Assembly: GCF_020184175.1 (NCBI RefSeq)
Contig: NC_065532.1
Location: 8,060,001 to 8,124,000 of the forward strand
Source of the DNA: Aphis gossypii
Taxonomy: Eukaryota > Arthropoda > Insecta > Hemiptera > Aphididae
Length of the DNA: 64,000 nucleotides
Reading direction: 5' to 3'
Shown here: piece by piece, positions 41,901 to 53,349 of the stretch
Position numbering within the stretch: position 1 is the stretch's first letter
Layout: every line of letters starts with the position of its first letter
Made by a program: the position numbers and the translations under genes
Notes under the pieces: generated by a model
The model's database searches: none
Told to the model about the DNA's origin: nothing
What the model saw: the letters and a program-made list of their open reading frames with translations, nothing else

Positions 41901-44320
41901 TAAAGTGAAAATAAAAGGTCAAATACAAATTTAAAATTCTTGAAATATAATATCACTAAGAAATATTTTATGTTACAAGAAATACATTTTTTTAATACTA
42001 AATATTTCTTACATGTACCAAAATTATGCATTCAATAATTAAAATTAAACTAGCAAATTTAAAAACATCTAATCAAAATTTAACTTATTAACTAAACTCA
42101 AAAATAGTATTTAAAAAAGGGGGGTTCAGTAAATAACAGTACTACAGTAAGGAGCATGGCTAAGTTATTTTAGGTATGGTAGGTAGTAGATACCTTGTCA
42201 TTGAGAAGTACCTATAAGTCACAGCAATGTACCTATGTTTTAAATTTACAAATTCAATGATAAGAAATTATTCCAAACAAAAAACCTAAACTACTAAATA
42301 TATTTTATGATATTGCTATTAATTTATTTTACTATTGGTTACACGATAAATTGCATTATTTTTTACCGAAGACATCGCTAAATAAAAAAAATTAAATTTT
42401 CAAGTGCCAATAAAAAATAATTAAAATATTTAGAAAATTATACCAAGTGAAATGATTTAATTAAAATTTTATAAAAATTTCAAGTATCTACGGTTATTCA
42501 TTTTTGAGTTATATCAAAACGAGAAAATTGATTTAGTCAAAAACTAGTTTGCATAAAAATTTTTGTTTTATTTTCCCCAATCATTAAGTAAAGTATTAGG
42601 AATTTTTGATTTTTACTTCCTAAAAGTCCAATCACATTCACTTTTTTACTAAAAGAGATATTGGTATATTGGAAATTGAAGCATTTTTTCTATTATATAC
42701 ATATTATGTAATTGGAAATTCATATTCTACTCTCCACTCAGGCTATAAAATATAAAAACAGACTAATAGAAGTATCAATAACCAGATCAATAACAGTTCT
42801 ATATATTTAATTAAATTTAAAAGAATATTAAATGTAGTATTGGTTTATTTTAAATGTAAACTTAACATATTTATCAAAATAATTAGGTTAATATGCATAC
42901 AACTATAAAAGTGATAAACTTGATTTGATTGAAATGTATTTTCTGTAACATTTTTTGTTGTTTAAGAAAAAACATAAATATCATACAAATTAACATTGCA
43001 ATTATATAATTTATTTTGTGATAGAAAATCGTCTTGCTGCAATCGATCAAAACAATATCATATTTGTTTAATGATACACAATAATTTGAAAATAAAACAA
43101 AATATTACATTCTTACGCAGGCACAGTACAAGTCCTAAGTGAGTTTTTTTATATTTTTTATTAATGACAAATTTACATTCAATGTCTTAACAAAATAGGT
43201 ATTTATAGATAGCATATTGCATTATGTAATTTATATATAGCAATACATAATATTTAAAAATTTAATTGATATAGGTAAGTTATATTATATGAGTTCGTTA
43301 AATTACGTAATGCTATACTTTATATATATATATATATTATTTATACACAAAATACGTACACTTAAAGGTATGTAACCGACCTGTCTCTACCCTCTCCAAT
43401 AACAGTGGGTATGCATATTTGAGTGTTATTTGTATCATAGTTATGAAATATTGAAGTACAATAAGAAACTTTCATTTTATTTTGTTGATGTATATATTTT
43501 ATCAACAATGTCTTAAATATATAAACTTAAAATGTCATTACATATAATCGATATTCGGTTACATAATATACATCACACAAATTTGAAAAATAATCAAAAT
43601 GAAAGAGTAGCTATCAGAAATGTAAGGACGTTCGTGTTATATTTTTTGGGCATATTCTAAATTTGTATTGTTAAAATGTGCAATTTTCAACGCATTTTAA
43701 AAAAAAAACACGACTTATTTTAAATGCTGACACTACTAATAAGTACCTGTGTCAACGACCTATAGTCTATAGGGGGTCCTCCAAATCATAAAATTGCGTT
43801 ATGATCGGGTTTCACGGATAAATATTGAAAAAATGCATATAGAACATCCAACTATTCCAACAATCCAAGTAGGTGTACTCGATATTAATTAATTTATACA
43901 ATCTAATGGAAAGACAGAACGTACAACTTTTTGAACTCATCGCTGCCTCAAAAAGTGTAAACTCAAACAATTAATTCGCTAAAAAAAACAACGTCAACAT
44001 ATTTTCTAATTAGTCAGTAAACAAATCCTATCAAACAAGTCGCCAGATACCCATTTAAGACAGATTTTTGGAGGATTTAGATCGCGCATATTGCTCTAAA
44101 ACTGTGTGGGTTAGGTTAGGTTATTCTTCCATCTTCAACACTTCATATTTGATGTCTAAACATACTAGGACACGAAAAATGTACAGTGCGATTAGGTTTG
44201 GGTAAAATCAAAAATATATAAAATAATGTTTGGGAATGAAAATGCGACATCGTGACTAGGTACCTATTATATACGCACACGAATCAAAAGTATAATCAAA
44301 CACCACGTCCATTAACATAA
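38961..44320. other. AT-rich intergenic DNA upstream of GFAT
   Basis: About 5.4 kb with no supported gene. It contains A/T runs and a TA microsatellite near 43319-43340. The few open frames (for example 41467-41655) are short and featureless. Confidence 0.55.
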
Positions 44321-45850
44321 GAAACGAATTGCGAGCCGCCGGCGATCGATTCATCGGGAACGATTATGAGAACAACAAAATATGAGAATCGCAGTGTTAG
44401 AGCAACAGCTGATAACACGACAACGTGCATTTTGCGGGAGGAGCGGTCCGGTCCATCACTCCGTACTCCAGGACCCCCCTAACAGGCCCAACGCCGTATC
44501 AACAACAATAATAATAATTTTCTTGTTATCAACTACAACTGCGAACAACAACCGTGATAACGCAACATGTCATAATATTATTTTTAAAAACAACAATAAC
44601 AACCGTGAAGCAGCGACACGGACGAAACGAACCCGGCGGCTTCCTCGACCGCATAATCCGTATTCGGTGCGTGTGTGCGTGCGCAACTTTCACTATTCAC
44701 GATATTTGTTTGGCCGTCGTGCAGTCGTATAGTCGACGCGTCCGAGCCACAGCGTAATAATAATATAATCATTATTTTTAAATAATCGTGTTTTGCCGTC
44801 ATAGGTAGTTGATAAATTATATCGTAATCAACAATCGACGTTAACGTTTACTTGTGGCGAGTGTGCGGTGTTCGATCGAAAACGCGACCACGGCATAACA
44901 GCTGACTACGAGTGACGACAGCGGCCGGTCGACGACTTTCGATATAGAATAAATAAAAATCGTCGTCCAGACACGAGAGCCCCGCGCACGTTCAAAGTAA
45001 GAAAGTAATAAACACCGAACGCTACAACGCGATTAGTTTACTTAAACAATGTACCCACATTCTATTTTTCTGCTCTACCCTAACCCTTGAGAATTCGGAC
45101 TGACGATGCGCTGTCTCCGGAGCCGTGACCGGCGGACTTAACCGCGGGAATACGGTCGCGGTCACGGCGTCGACACACGATCGACAATAAACAGCTATTA
45201 ATCGTTGGTTTCGGAATCATTATTTTACGTCTCGTTTTGCGCGCAGACATTATTAATACCTATCTACTATTTAGGGTTTAAGGGTTGCCGGTACTTACGG
45301 GTTACGGTTGCTTATCGCTTACGATGACGTGCGTGAGTTTATCGCTTTTGTCCCCGGTAGACTTCGGACCTCCCTCCTCTCCTCCTCACCTGTTCTACTA
45401 TACGTCGATGGACGAATGCCGTCCATGCACACTTATCAACGCTGTCGTTTCCGGTCGGGGTTCCTGGTCTTTTGAATCCGCCGGACGACACATGCTACGT
45501 GAATTACGTGAACGTGATCAACTATCAAGTATTAAATATTAACCATAGTTGTAGACTTCTCTCGCCGGCTGATGTACAAAATACAAATCTATCCCCGCGG
45601 GCCGCGGAGAGTTCGATGTGAAAAACAGTGTCACCCGACCGGACGGCATGGATTTTCCCTCCGTCGTCGTTCCGAGGTTTGACGTGCTTTTTGTCTCCCC
45701 GTCATCGCCGGCTACCGGCGCCACTCGGCACTCGATAACGTCTCGAACGCTGAACGCATGTTCAAGGTTCAACTTTCGAGTATTTTACTTTTCGATTTTC
45801 TCCTAAATTTCTTCGCGTCTCCCATCGAAGGCTCAAGAGTCAAGAGTACT
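44320..45850. promoter_or_regulatory. CpG-rich island, probable promoter and untranslated first exon(s) of an unassigned transcript
   Basis: About 1.5 kb of conspicuously GC- and CpG-rich sequence in AT-rich DNA, like the regions at the flippase and GFAT starts but much larger. It contains a good plus-strand donor (TTCAAA|GTAAGAAAG, near 44996) and a good minus-strand donor (CCC|GTAAGTACC, near 45297). Both fit non-coding first exons. Open frames inside (44382-44732 plus, 45285-45542 plus, 45539-45772 minus) are low-complexity or unrecognisable and are probably fortuitous. It could serve NADK2 (plus strand, 3 kb downstream), an alternative GFAT start, or a non-coding RNA. Confidence 0.45.
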
Positions 45851-47597
45851 ATTCAGTATTCGTAGTAGTTAGTACCCGTTAGGCGGTTTCGTAAATGTAA
45901 TCTACAAACGTTTGGCAATCACTTTTTAATATTTTCCATAAAGCAGTTATTAAATTTTTACATTTATTAATGTATATACATCATACTTATCATTAAAATA
46001 ATACAACAATTCGTTTTATCAATTTATCGTTGAAATTATTATTTTGCATTGAATGATGAGTATTGAACTTTGATTAGTTGTTTGCTGATCTCGTCGGTGT
46101 TAATAATAAAATTAAAGCAGACGTACAACGAAATATTGCATTTATATTTAGTGAATAGGTACCTACCTAATTAATATTTATGTTATATAATACATACTAT
46201 TATCATTATTATTTTTTTTTTATTCTAGAAAAATACCTAGCTATAAATTACGTAATTTGTAACCTATAGATATCAAACATACAAATTAAAATAAACAATT
46301 TTTTTCTCTATATTTATGTACAAATTTGTGTATGTAGACATGTAGTAACTTGAGCATGTAGGTACAGTCAAAACTTTTTGCAAAGTTTTTAAAAATATTT
46401 TTATTTAATTAATCAGGTAGTTTGATTGAGAATAAAAATATCTAGTTGGTAGGTCTTAAAACAACTACTAAATTCAATTTCATCAATACCTATCAGTTTT
46501 TTCTTAATTAGAAGGTTTTATTTTGAAATATAATTAAATATATTTATGTACGATAATATTAATATGAGGTACGATAAAAAAGGGATGAATATTTATGTGC
46601 TATGAAATCTCACATTAAAGACACCTCCCTAGGAGTAAATTCATTAATTTAAATTAATAACAGTTTACAGTTTTATTATGCATTTTTTAAGTCTCGCACT
46701 AATTATCTTTAAGTCATTTTGTCAAGTTCCCTGGTAATATAAAAGAGTAAATCTCTAATGAGCTGATTAGAATTAGATTGGAGTTTTGCATAGAAGCAGC
46801 TTATGTAGTAAAGAGAAATAGTTTTGTTGACTTAGCAGATTTTGAGGCCATTGTTGGTTAACATAATATGTGGTAGACCGCATATGACAAGAATACTGTT
46901 TTATGTACATTTTGGAAATTTATGAGTTGTGCCATCTCAAAGCTTCATGCATTTAAAGGCTCCAAAACTGTTTTGAAAAAATACATTTCAAAGAATTTAC
47001 TACAAATTGAAAGCTATTATACATTTTAAAGTTAATTAATGTTAGTATAATATTATTAAGTACCTACTTATTATTTACAATACAGTATCAGTTTTTATTA
47101 AATAAAACAATCATTTAGTCATACAGATTCATTGATTGTCAAAAAATCATATTTTCTGAGAGGCCCCTAATTAAAGCCAAAATAATCACTGAATAAATTC
47201 CCGTTAAAATACATAGCCTCTATATTTATCAAATAAGCACTGGAAAATAGGTAGCTATAGTTATGTTTAATTATTTAAATTATCAATATTTCTGTATTGA
47301 ATAGTAGAATTGATTAAGATTAAGTAATTTATTCAGTATACAACTTATAAAAAAGATTTTAAATATTTGATATGTTTATATCAGATTAATTAATTAAATT
47401 CACATTTTTGATTTTATTTTGAATACAAGTATAGTATAAAATATTACGATCAAATGATTTAAAATATTAATCATTAATTACATGATTTGATTAGATACAT
47501 AATGTGCATGGTATTATAAATAATAAAAATGATAATTCAATTCACAATAAAAATGTATGTTTCAAAATAATTAATAAATCAAAATATTTATATAATA
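45851..47597. other. Intergenic DNA between the CpG island and the SPARC 3' end
   Basis: AT-rich, with no supported gene or repeat. Confidence 0.5.
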
Positions 47598-47603
47598 TTT
47601 ATT
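47598..47603 (-). terminator. Candidate poly(A) signal of SPARC
   Basis: AATAAA on the minus strand about 20 nt after the SPARC stop. This would give a very short 3' UTR, so a more distal signal may be used instead. Confidence 0.25.
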
Positions 47604-47621
47604 TTAAAATAAATGTTTTTA

Positions 47622-50600
47622 TTAATTTAGTTCTTGGCGTAAATCATCACACTCGTCTTCCAGTGTTTCCTGCAATAACAATTAAAATGCTATTAGAAAT
47701 CTGAAATATTATATTTTAAATTTTATATTCATTACTTTAGGTATTTCCAAACAGTTTCCCCATTCTTCAAGTGTGACCATGTGATCTGAATTTGCGTCAC
47801 ATTTGTTTAAAAATGGAGCAATACAATGTTCTAAATACATAAGCGGTGCTCTGATTGGGAACAATTCATGTCTTGATACAGCTCTAAAAAAAATTAAAAA
47901 TTAATATAAATGTGTATATCAACATACTAAATATTCATTCAATGTATTACTAATTATGTTTTAAAAATAAAATTATTAAAAAAATTTAAAAAAGAAAATA
48001 GGTATATTGAATAAAAGTAAATTCTTTCTCTGTAGGTAATCAAAAACAAAAAAATCAAATAATTTCATCATAATATTATTCATTATTAAAAAATATAAAC
48101 TTCACTATATAAAAATAATACCAAAATAATTGTATCTAAATATTATGCTTGATATTTCCCAATTTACATCTTAATATTATAATTATCTTACCTATCATGC
48201 GGATAACCATCCAAATCGCACCACTTCCAAACAGCTGCATTACTCCAAAGTTTTGTCATATTAGTTTCTGCTTCATTCATCTTAGATTTGAAATGAGGGC
48301 TTAATTCTTCTCTATCTGCCAAATCTTGCATTATGTGATAAAGCCATTCTCTCATTCTCCTTGGGAAATCTGCCATTTCTGAGTCAGAACATACCTAAAG
48401 ATTTATAGCAAATTATAGAAAATTAATTATAAAAAAATCAATTTTACTATGATCACTGATCATATAAAATCAATTTTATAGTTTTATGATATTACAACTT
48501 ACTGACAGTTGTTTACAAGCGCCATAATATTCTACATGCAGGTGACTAAATTCTGGGTTACTACATTTTTCTGATTTTTCTTCACAGTTGCAACGCATTC
48601 TGTGAATTTCACAATCAGAACCCCATGTTTGATTATAGTTTGAACAAACCTAAAAAAAATTATAAGATCAAAAAAAATCACTTTAGTATAATATTATATT
48701 TATCTTACCTTTCTTCTTTCTTCTGTTTCAATAGGACAATCTGCAATACAAACACACTGTGCTTCACCATCTTCTGTCAACTTGCATACACGTCCAGCAC
48801 CACAGTGTTTTTTTTGACAAGGACCTAATGATTATCAAAAAGACATTTAAACAGATGTGTATCGGACGCAGATATATGCAACTATGGAAAGGCAAAAAAG
48901 TTTTATTGGTAGCTAAGTATACTAGAGTGGAACGTGAAAGACTCGAACATCCTAATGTATCAGAAAAACAATTATTGAAACAATTAAGTAATCAAGGTGC
49001 CAACTTGAAAACAATTTTGGAATCACATAATGAACACTATAATATTGTTAAAGAGGTGACGGCTGCTATAAACCGTTTGGATGTTGAATCAAAAATAATT
49101 AATTTGAAGGTAACTATAAATTAATGAAACATTGTATTTTTAATAATTATCATTCAAACAGTATGTTTGAGATATCGTATATAATTGTTTTACTATTTTT
49201 TTTTTTTTTTTTTTTTTTTTAAGGATATCAATACTGCAGCAGTATCTTGGGCTGATGTTTTGATTGCTATCGGTGGTGATGGAACATTTTTAGTTATGTC
49301 CAGTTATGTTCAAAATAACCAAACACCAGTTGTTGGTATTAATTCCAATCCAAGTTCATCACTTGGTTATTTATGTTTACCAGAAATCTGTTCCCGAAAT
49401 ATACAAAACACGTTTGATACATTAGAAAAACAAAAATATTTTTTTATTGATAGAAGAAGAATCAGAGTTTCAATGAAAAATACTAAGAGTAAGAATCAAT
49501 TAAATTTTTATCATTTTATTTTTTAACATAAATTGCTCAATAATATTTAGAGAAGTGAAACTATTACATTAAAAATACATTCAATTGATTGCATTATTGC
49601 TTTGAAATATAAGAGTATAAAACATTTTACATTAAAAATATGCAAATAAAAACATCATTATTTAATTGTTTACGTTATTGCATTGAACAAATGAATTTTT
49701 AAATTTTCTCACAACATGATATTCTTATATTCTTATACCTAGAGAAACTTCTTTCGACATTGACATTGTTACAATATTTACTGTACTTGAAATAAATTAG
49801 AACGTTTTTGCTCACATTTTCTACCCTCTATCAATTTTACATTTTTTGAAAATGAATAATAATTACAAACCCTTTATTTTTACATTACTTAATACATAGT
49901 ATATTAAAATTAATCATTAAATAAATGTCTACCTTTTTTCAAATTTCTATTAAAAATAATACTTAAATGAATAGAATATGTTGGGTTTCAGGCTTGTAAT
50001 ATCTGTTGGCATGAAACCATAATAATTGGAATAAATAAATAATAAGTTTATTTCCAATATATTATGTTGGTCTTTTAAAATATGTGCACTGCCACAATTT
50101 TTTTTTAAATATAAAGCTAAATATTATTAGTATATATTATAGTAGTTTAAATTGAAAAAATTAATGAAAAACATTTTAAGCTCATTTATTAATATATATT
50201 AATTGGTAAAAAACAATATAATTGTAATAAATTGACTTCTTAAATAATATTGTATATTATTTTTAGATAAAATGGAACCACCGATAAATATGTATCAAGA
50301 TTTTGTAAAAATAAGACCAGATTCTCATTCATCACATGACATGTTGGCGCTTAATGAAGTATTTATTGGTGATAAAATGCCAGGACGAACTTCTGAAATG
50401 GAATGTAAATTTGATGGTAATATGCCCATAAAAATAAAATCATCTGGACTATGTATAAGTACCGGAACTGGATCAAGTGCATGGAGTTATGCATTAAACA
50501 AAATCAGTGTTAATGAAGTTCGGAGGATTTTAAATTACAAATTTCATCAAATATCAGAACAAGAATGTATAAAAATAGCTAATGATTATAATAAGAATCT

Positions 50601-53072
50601 AGTTTATAGGCCAGATTTAGAATATTTACAATACACTATTAGAGAACCAACTGGAAGATCTCTATGGCAGTCAAATGATGAATTAATAAAATCTGATAAA
50701 ATTAAGCAGGCTGAAGTAGAAACCCATTGTGAAGAAGGATGTATAATACTAGATGGATTTTTAATATATGTTTTTCCTAAGGGCGCACAAGCTATTTTAA
50801 CCTCAAGACCCGAAGATTCAATTAAGTCAGTTATGATTAATGTTGACTAAAAGAATAATTAAATTTTATAAATTTTTAACTACTCTTGAAATTGTGATAT
50901 TTTAATACAATTTTAATTATATAAAAAAAAAAAACTAATATTTAGTTGTGACAAAAAAAAATTATATTTTTAAAATAATATTGTACCAATTTTTTTTTAA
51001 TATTTTATACAAGTAGAATATCAGGGCCAAGAAAATTAAAAATAAATTATCTTTAAAATTCTATGCCAATTGTAACTTATTATTATTTAAGATTTTATAG
51101 GCTTAAGATGTTATAAATTATATATAAATATTTAGATAATTAATATGGTCTAATTTTATTTAGGTTCTGAGTGGAGAAATGAATGTATTGATTTTAAAAT
51201 GGTGTTTTTTGTTTTTTGAATGTGTGTATGATTACAAGATAAAATCATTCTGTTTTAAAAATAAGAGTGTGTTTGGATATCATAACGGATCTAGTTTGTA
51301 CTAAGAAAAGGTCAAAGTCATCAAGTAGATACTTAAAATATTCACCCTATGTTTTTGTATTAGAATTTTCTATTTAGGTTAAAATGTTCAAATATTTTAA
51401 CTATTTTCAAGCTATTTATAGGCATTAGACATTTTATTTTATTTTATAAATATTGATTCAAAATTATTCACTAAGTAGAAATTTTATGAAATTTAATACA
51501 AAGCTTTTCATAAGTTGTCTCAAATATCTCAAAAATATTGATAATTTACTGTCACAATATTTCTTTATAAGTAATTAAAATTATTAATTAGAAGTTTGAC
51601 AAAATTCATGAAAGAAGTTATCAATAAGAAGTTCATAAACAATTTTATTTTTAAACCTAAGATTTGAATATTCACGCAGTTTTTAAATTTTTCAACCTGT
51701 ATAAAAAAAAAAATCCTAACAATAAACCAAATTAATTTTTTATGACTATTTCAAGTTAAAATTTTTATAAAAAAAAAAAAATGAAATTACATAATATATC
51801 CGATATATATTTTAGAAATGTATGTACTGATAAATTGTTAAATACAAATTTAACAATAATTTATTATGGCCAAATGGATATTGATGTTATAATTTTAAAG
51901 TTTAAATGCAAATTTATTATCTATTAATAACTTAAACTGTATTGAATAGTAAAGTAGTATAATATTTGAATGATATATTATATTGTTAACAATGTTAAAA
52001 AAAATTAATACAGACAATCAAAGAATAATTGTTTACTCAAAATTAACTTGATAAACATCACTAAACATTATTTTTTAATTTTTAATTACATTATGAATAG
52101 GTACACATAATTACTTTGTTGTGCATTGATGTGATGCTATATCTACATTCAGTTGCATGTTACTAGCTCCCAGATCACCCAGGTTAGGATGACCAACAGT
52201 TACAACAGTTCTTTTTCCACAGAACCCAATCTAAATAACCCCAAAGTATTGAAGCCTTAGTCCCTCCCCCCTAAAAAAAAAAAAAATTACTTTGTTGATC
52301 AGTCATTTCCAAAAGTTGAATTATGTTTGCCTCAGATGGTACTTCAGCTTTTTTTTCGCCTTCCAATGTCTTCACTAATACATCTTCCATTACATTTTTT
52401 GGTAAACTGTCAAATTTATATTTCATCCATTTTTTAGTTTTCCTCTGTCAACAATAAACCAATCAAATAATACATAAAAAGGTAGATTTAATTTGGTAAC
52501 AGTGGGCAATTTTATCATCGGACAAGATTTCAGGAATAAACCTATAGGTACCAAAACATAATTGATTTTGTATTTTATGAAGATATTTGTATAGAAGTAT
52601 TATACAGTATAATTTTATAAAAATTTCTTATGTGAAAAAAATTCTATTTTAATTTAATATATTAGTATTTATTATTTTCAGAATTTATTAATAAAACCAA
52701 ATAGATAGTCATTGATTAATGTTTTAGTTGATAGGTAATAGGTAGACTGTAATAGTTAAAAATTTAAACTATAGAAAAATTGATGAAAATGCTCGTGTAA
52801 ATTATTTAAATTTTCCACGTTGAGGTGATTAAAATAATAAGACGATATAGGTACCTGTCTTTCCTATACAAACTTAACGAATGAATTGGCACATGAATGT
52901 TCATACAATAGTTAGTAATTGTAAAAATATATTAAGCATGCATAAGCATATTTATATTACAATATAATAATAAAACAATAATTCATACAGGTTTTTCTTC
53001 TAACGACATAGAACACTCGAAAAGAACAAACAATACCAACGCCTGAATAACAACATCCTTGAACTGGACCAT
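47622..53072 (-). CDS. SPARC: SPARC / osteonectin (BM-40), secreted matrix glycoprotein (7 coding exons)
   Basis: Secreted collagen-binding, calcium-binding basement-membrane protein, needed in insects for collagen IV deposition. Exons in transcript order: 53072-52989, 52444-52291, 48824-48709, 48649-48503, 48394-48192, 47883-47736, 47669-47622. They sum to exactly 300 codons (299 aa; family about 300), with GT-AG junctions in phase. Layout: a signal peptide (MVQFKDVVIQALVLFVLF..., cleavage near residue 22), a short N-terminal domain I to residue 79, a follistatin-like/Kazal module (PCQKKHCGAGRVC..., residues 80-167) with a conserved N-glycosylation sequon NQT at 124, then the extracellular calcium domain with FPRRMREW and an EF-hand loop at 264-275 (D-A-N-S-D-H...E). 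Domain I looks nearly charge-neutral and lysine-rich rather than strongly acidic. A 5' splice acceptor at 53089-53090 shows there is an untranslated upstream exon. The intron from 52290 to 48825 houses NADK2 on the other strand. Confidence 0.96.
48828..50850 (+). CDS. NADK2: NAD kinase 2, mitochondrial (3 exons), nested in a SPARC intron
   Basis: Phosphorylates NAD+ to NADP+ in mitochondria, supporting NADPH for proline synthesis, fatty-acid metabolism and redox balance. Exons: 48828-49109, 49224-49488, 50267-50850, with GT-AG junctions, phases 0 and 1, and 376 aa. Exon 2 follows a 20-nt T run that acts as its polypyrimidine tract. Key motifs: GGDGT at 111-115 (nucleotide phosphate binding), ALNEVFIGD with the conserved NE pair at 212-213, and TGTGS at 248-252. 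The pattern (short loop, ...SIREP-type ...TIREP..., C-terminal strand) is that of NADK2 rather than cytosolic NADK. The N-terminus MIIKKTFKQMCIGRRYMQ is basic and acid-free, as expected for a mitochondrial presequence. The frame is open further upstream to 48735 without another ATG, so an extra 5' exon is possible. Whether the kinase family member is NADK2 is judged from remembered sequences. Confidence 0.93.
50851..52121. other. SPARC intron / NADK2 3' flank
   Basis: AT-rich sequence between the NADK2 stop and the retroposed fragment. No coding exon of either gene is visible. Confidence 0.5.
51041..51046 (+). terminator. Candidate poly(A) signal of NADK2
   Basis: AATAAA about 190 nt past the NADK2 stop codon, still inside the SPARC intron. 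The position is reasonable, but the surrounding AT richness limits confidence. Confidence 0.35.
52122..52284 (+). mobile_element. Retroposed fragment with poly-A tail and 13-bp target duplication, in the SPARC intron
   Basis: The 13-bp word AATTACTTTGTTG occurs exactly at 52109-52121 and 52285-52297. The 163-bp segment between them ends in an uninterrupted A run (from 52273) immediately before the second copy. Target duplication plus a 3' A tail is the signature of LINE-mediated retroposition. The body is not AT-rich like its surroundings. I see no tRNA-like A or B box, so it may be a SINE of another type, a LINE 3' end or a processed RNA fragment. The second duplication copy overlaps the SPARC exon 2/intron junction (52291|52290). 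Confidence 0.8.
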
Positions 53073-53088
53073 ATTGATAGCTTAGTAC
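53073..53088 (-). other. SPARC: 5' UTR part of the SPARC signal-peptide exon
   Basis: On the minus strand a T-rich acceptor (TTTATTTTTTAG) ends at 53089, followed by GTACTAAGCTATCAAT and the ATG. SPARC transcription must therefore start at a separate, more distal exon. A candidate is the CpG-rich island near 62.8 kb. Confidence 0.6.
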
Positions 53089-53317
53089 CTAAAAAATAAA
53101 CATTTATATTATTTTTGTAAATTGTTTCCTATTTCATCTTCAATTAAGATTTTTAATCAAATTATTGAAATATACCTATTTATAATTAATATTAATAAAA
53201 TGTAGAAAGAGATGTTTTGCATAATATATTATGGTATGTAAAATTGCGAAATATTGAATACAAATAATAATACTATTAATATAAATTAATAGTAGGTATA
53301 TAACAGTGACGGAGTGT

Positions 53318-53349
53318 CCCATCAGGATACCGGGAAAAATCCCGATGGG
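53318..53349. repeat. GC-rich imperfect foldback
   Basis: CCCATC...CCGGGAAAAATCCCGATGGG can fold on itself and stands out in composition from its AT-rich flanks. It is probably the end or remnant of an interspersed repeat. Boundaries cannot be set from one copy. Confidence 0.3.

Noticed and set aside
44107..44125. TTAGGTTAGG, like the insect telomere repeat
   Set aside because: Only two or three units, and similar words occur elsewhere by chance; not an interstitial telomere array.
44382..44732. 116-codon open frame in the CpG island
   Set aside because: Composition-driven (Asn/Thr/Ile runs, Arg-rich end), no recognised domain, and overlapped by other open frames on both strands.
52115..52270. 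A 156-nt pseudo-exon in SPARC between the T-run AG and the duplicated donor
   Set aside because: The intron between the first donor and this acceptor would be only about 20 nt, too short to splice.
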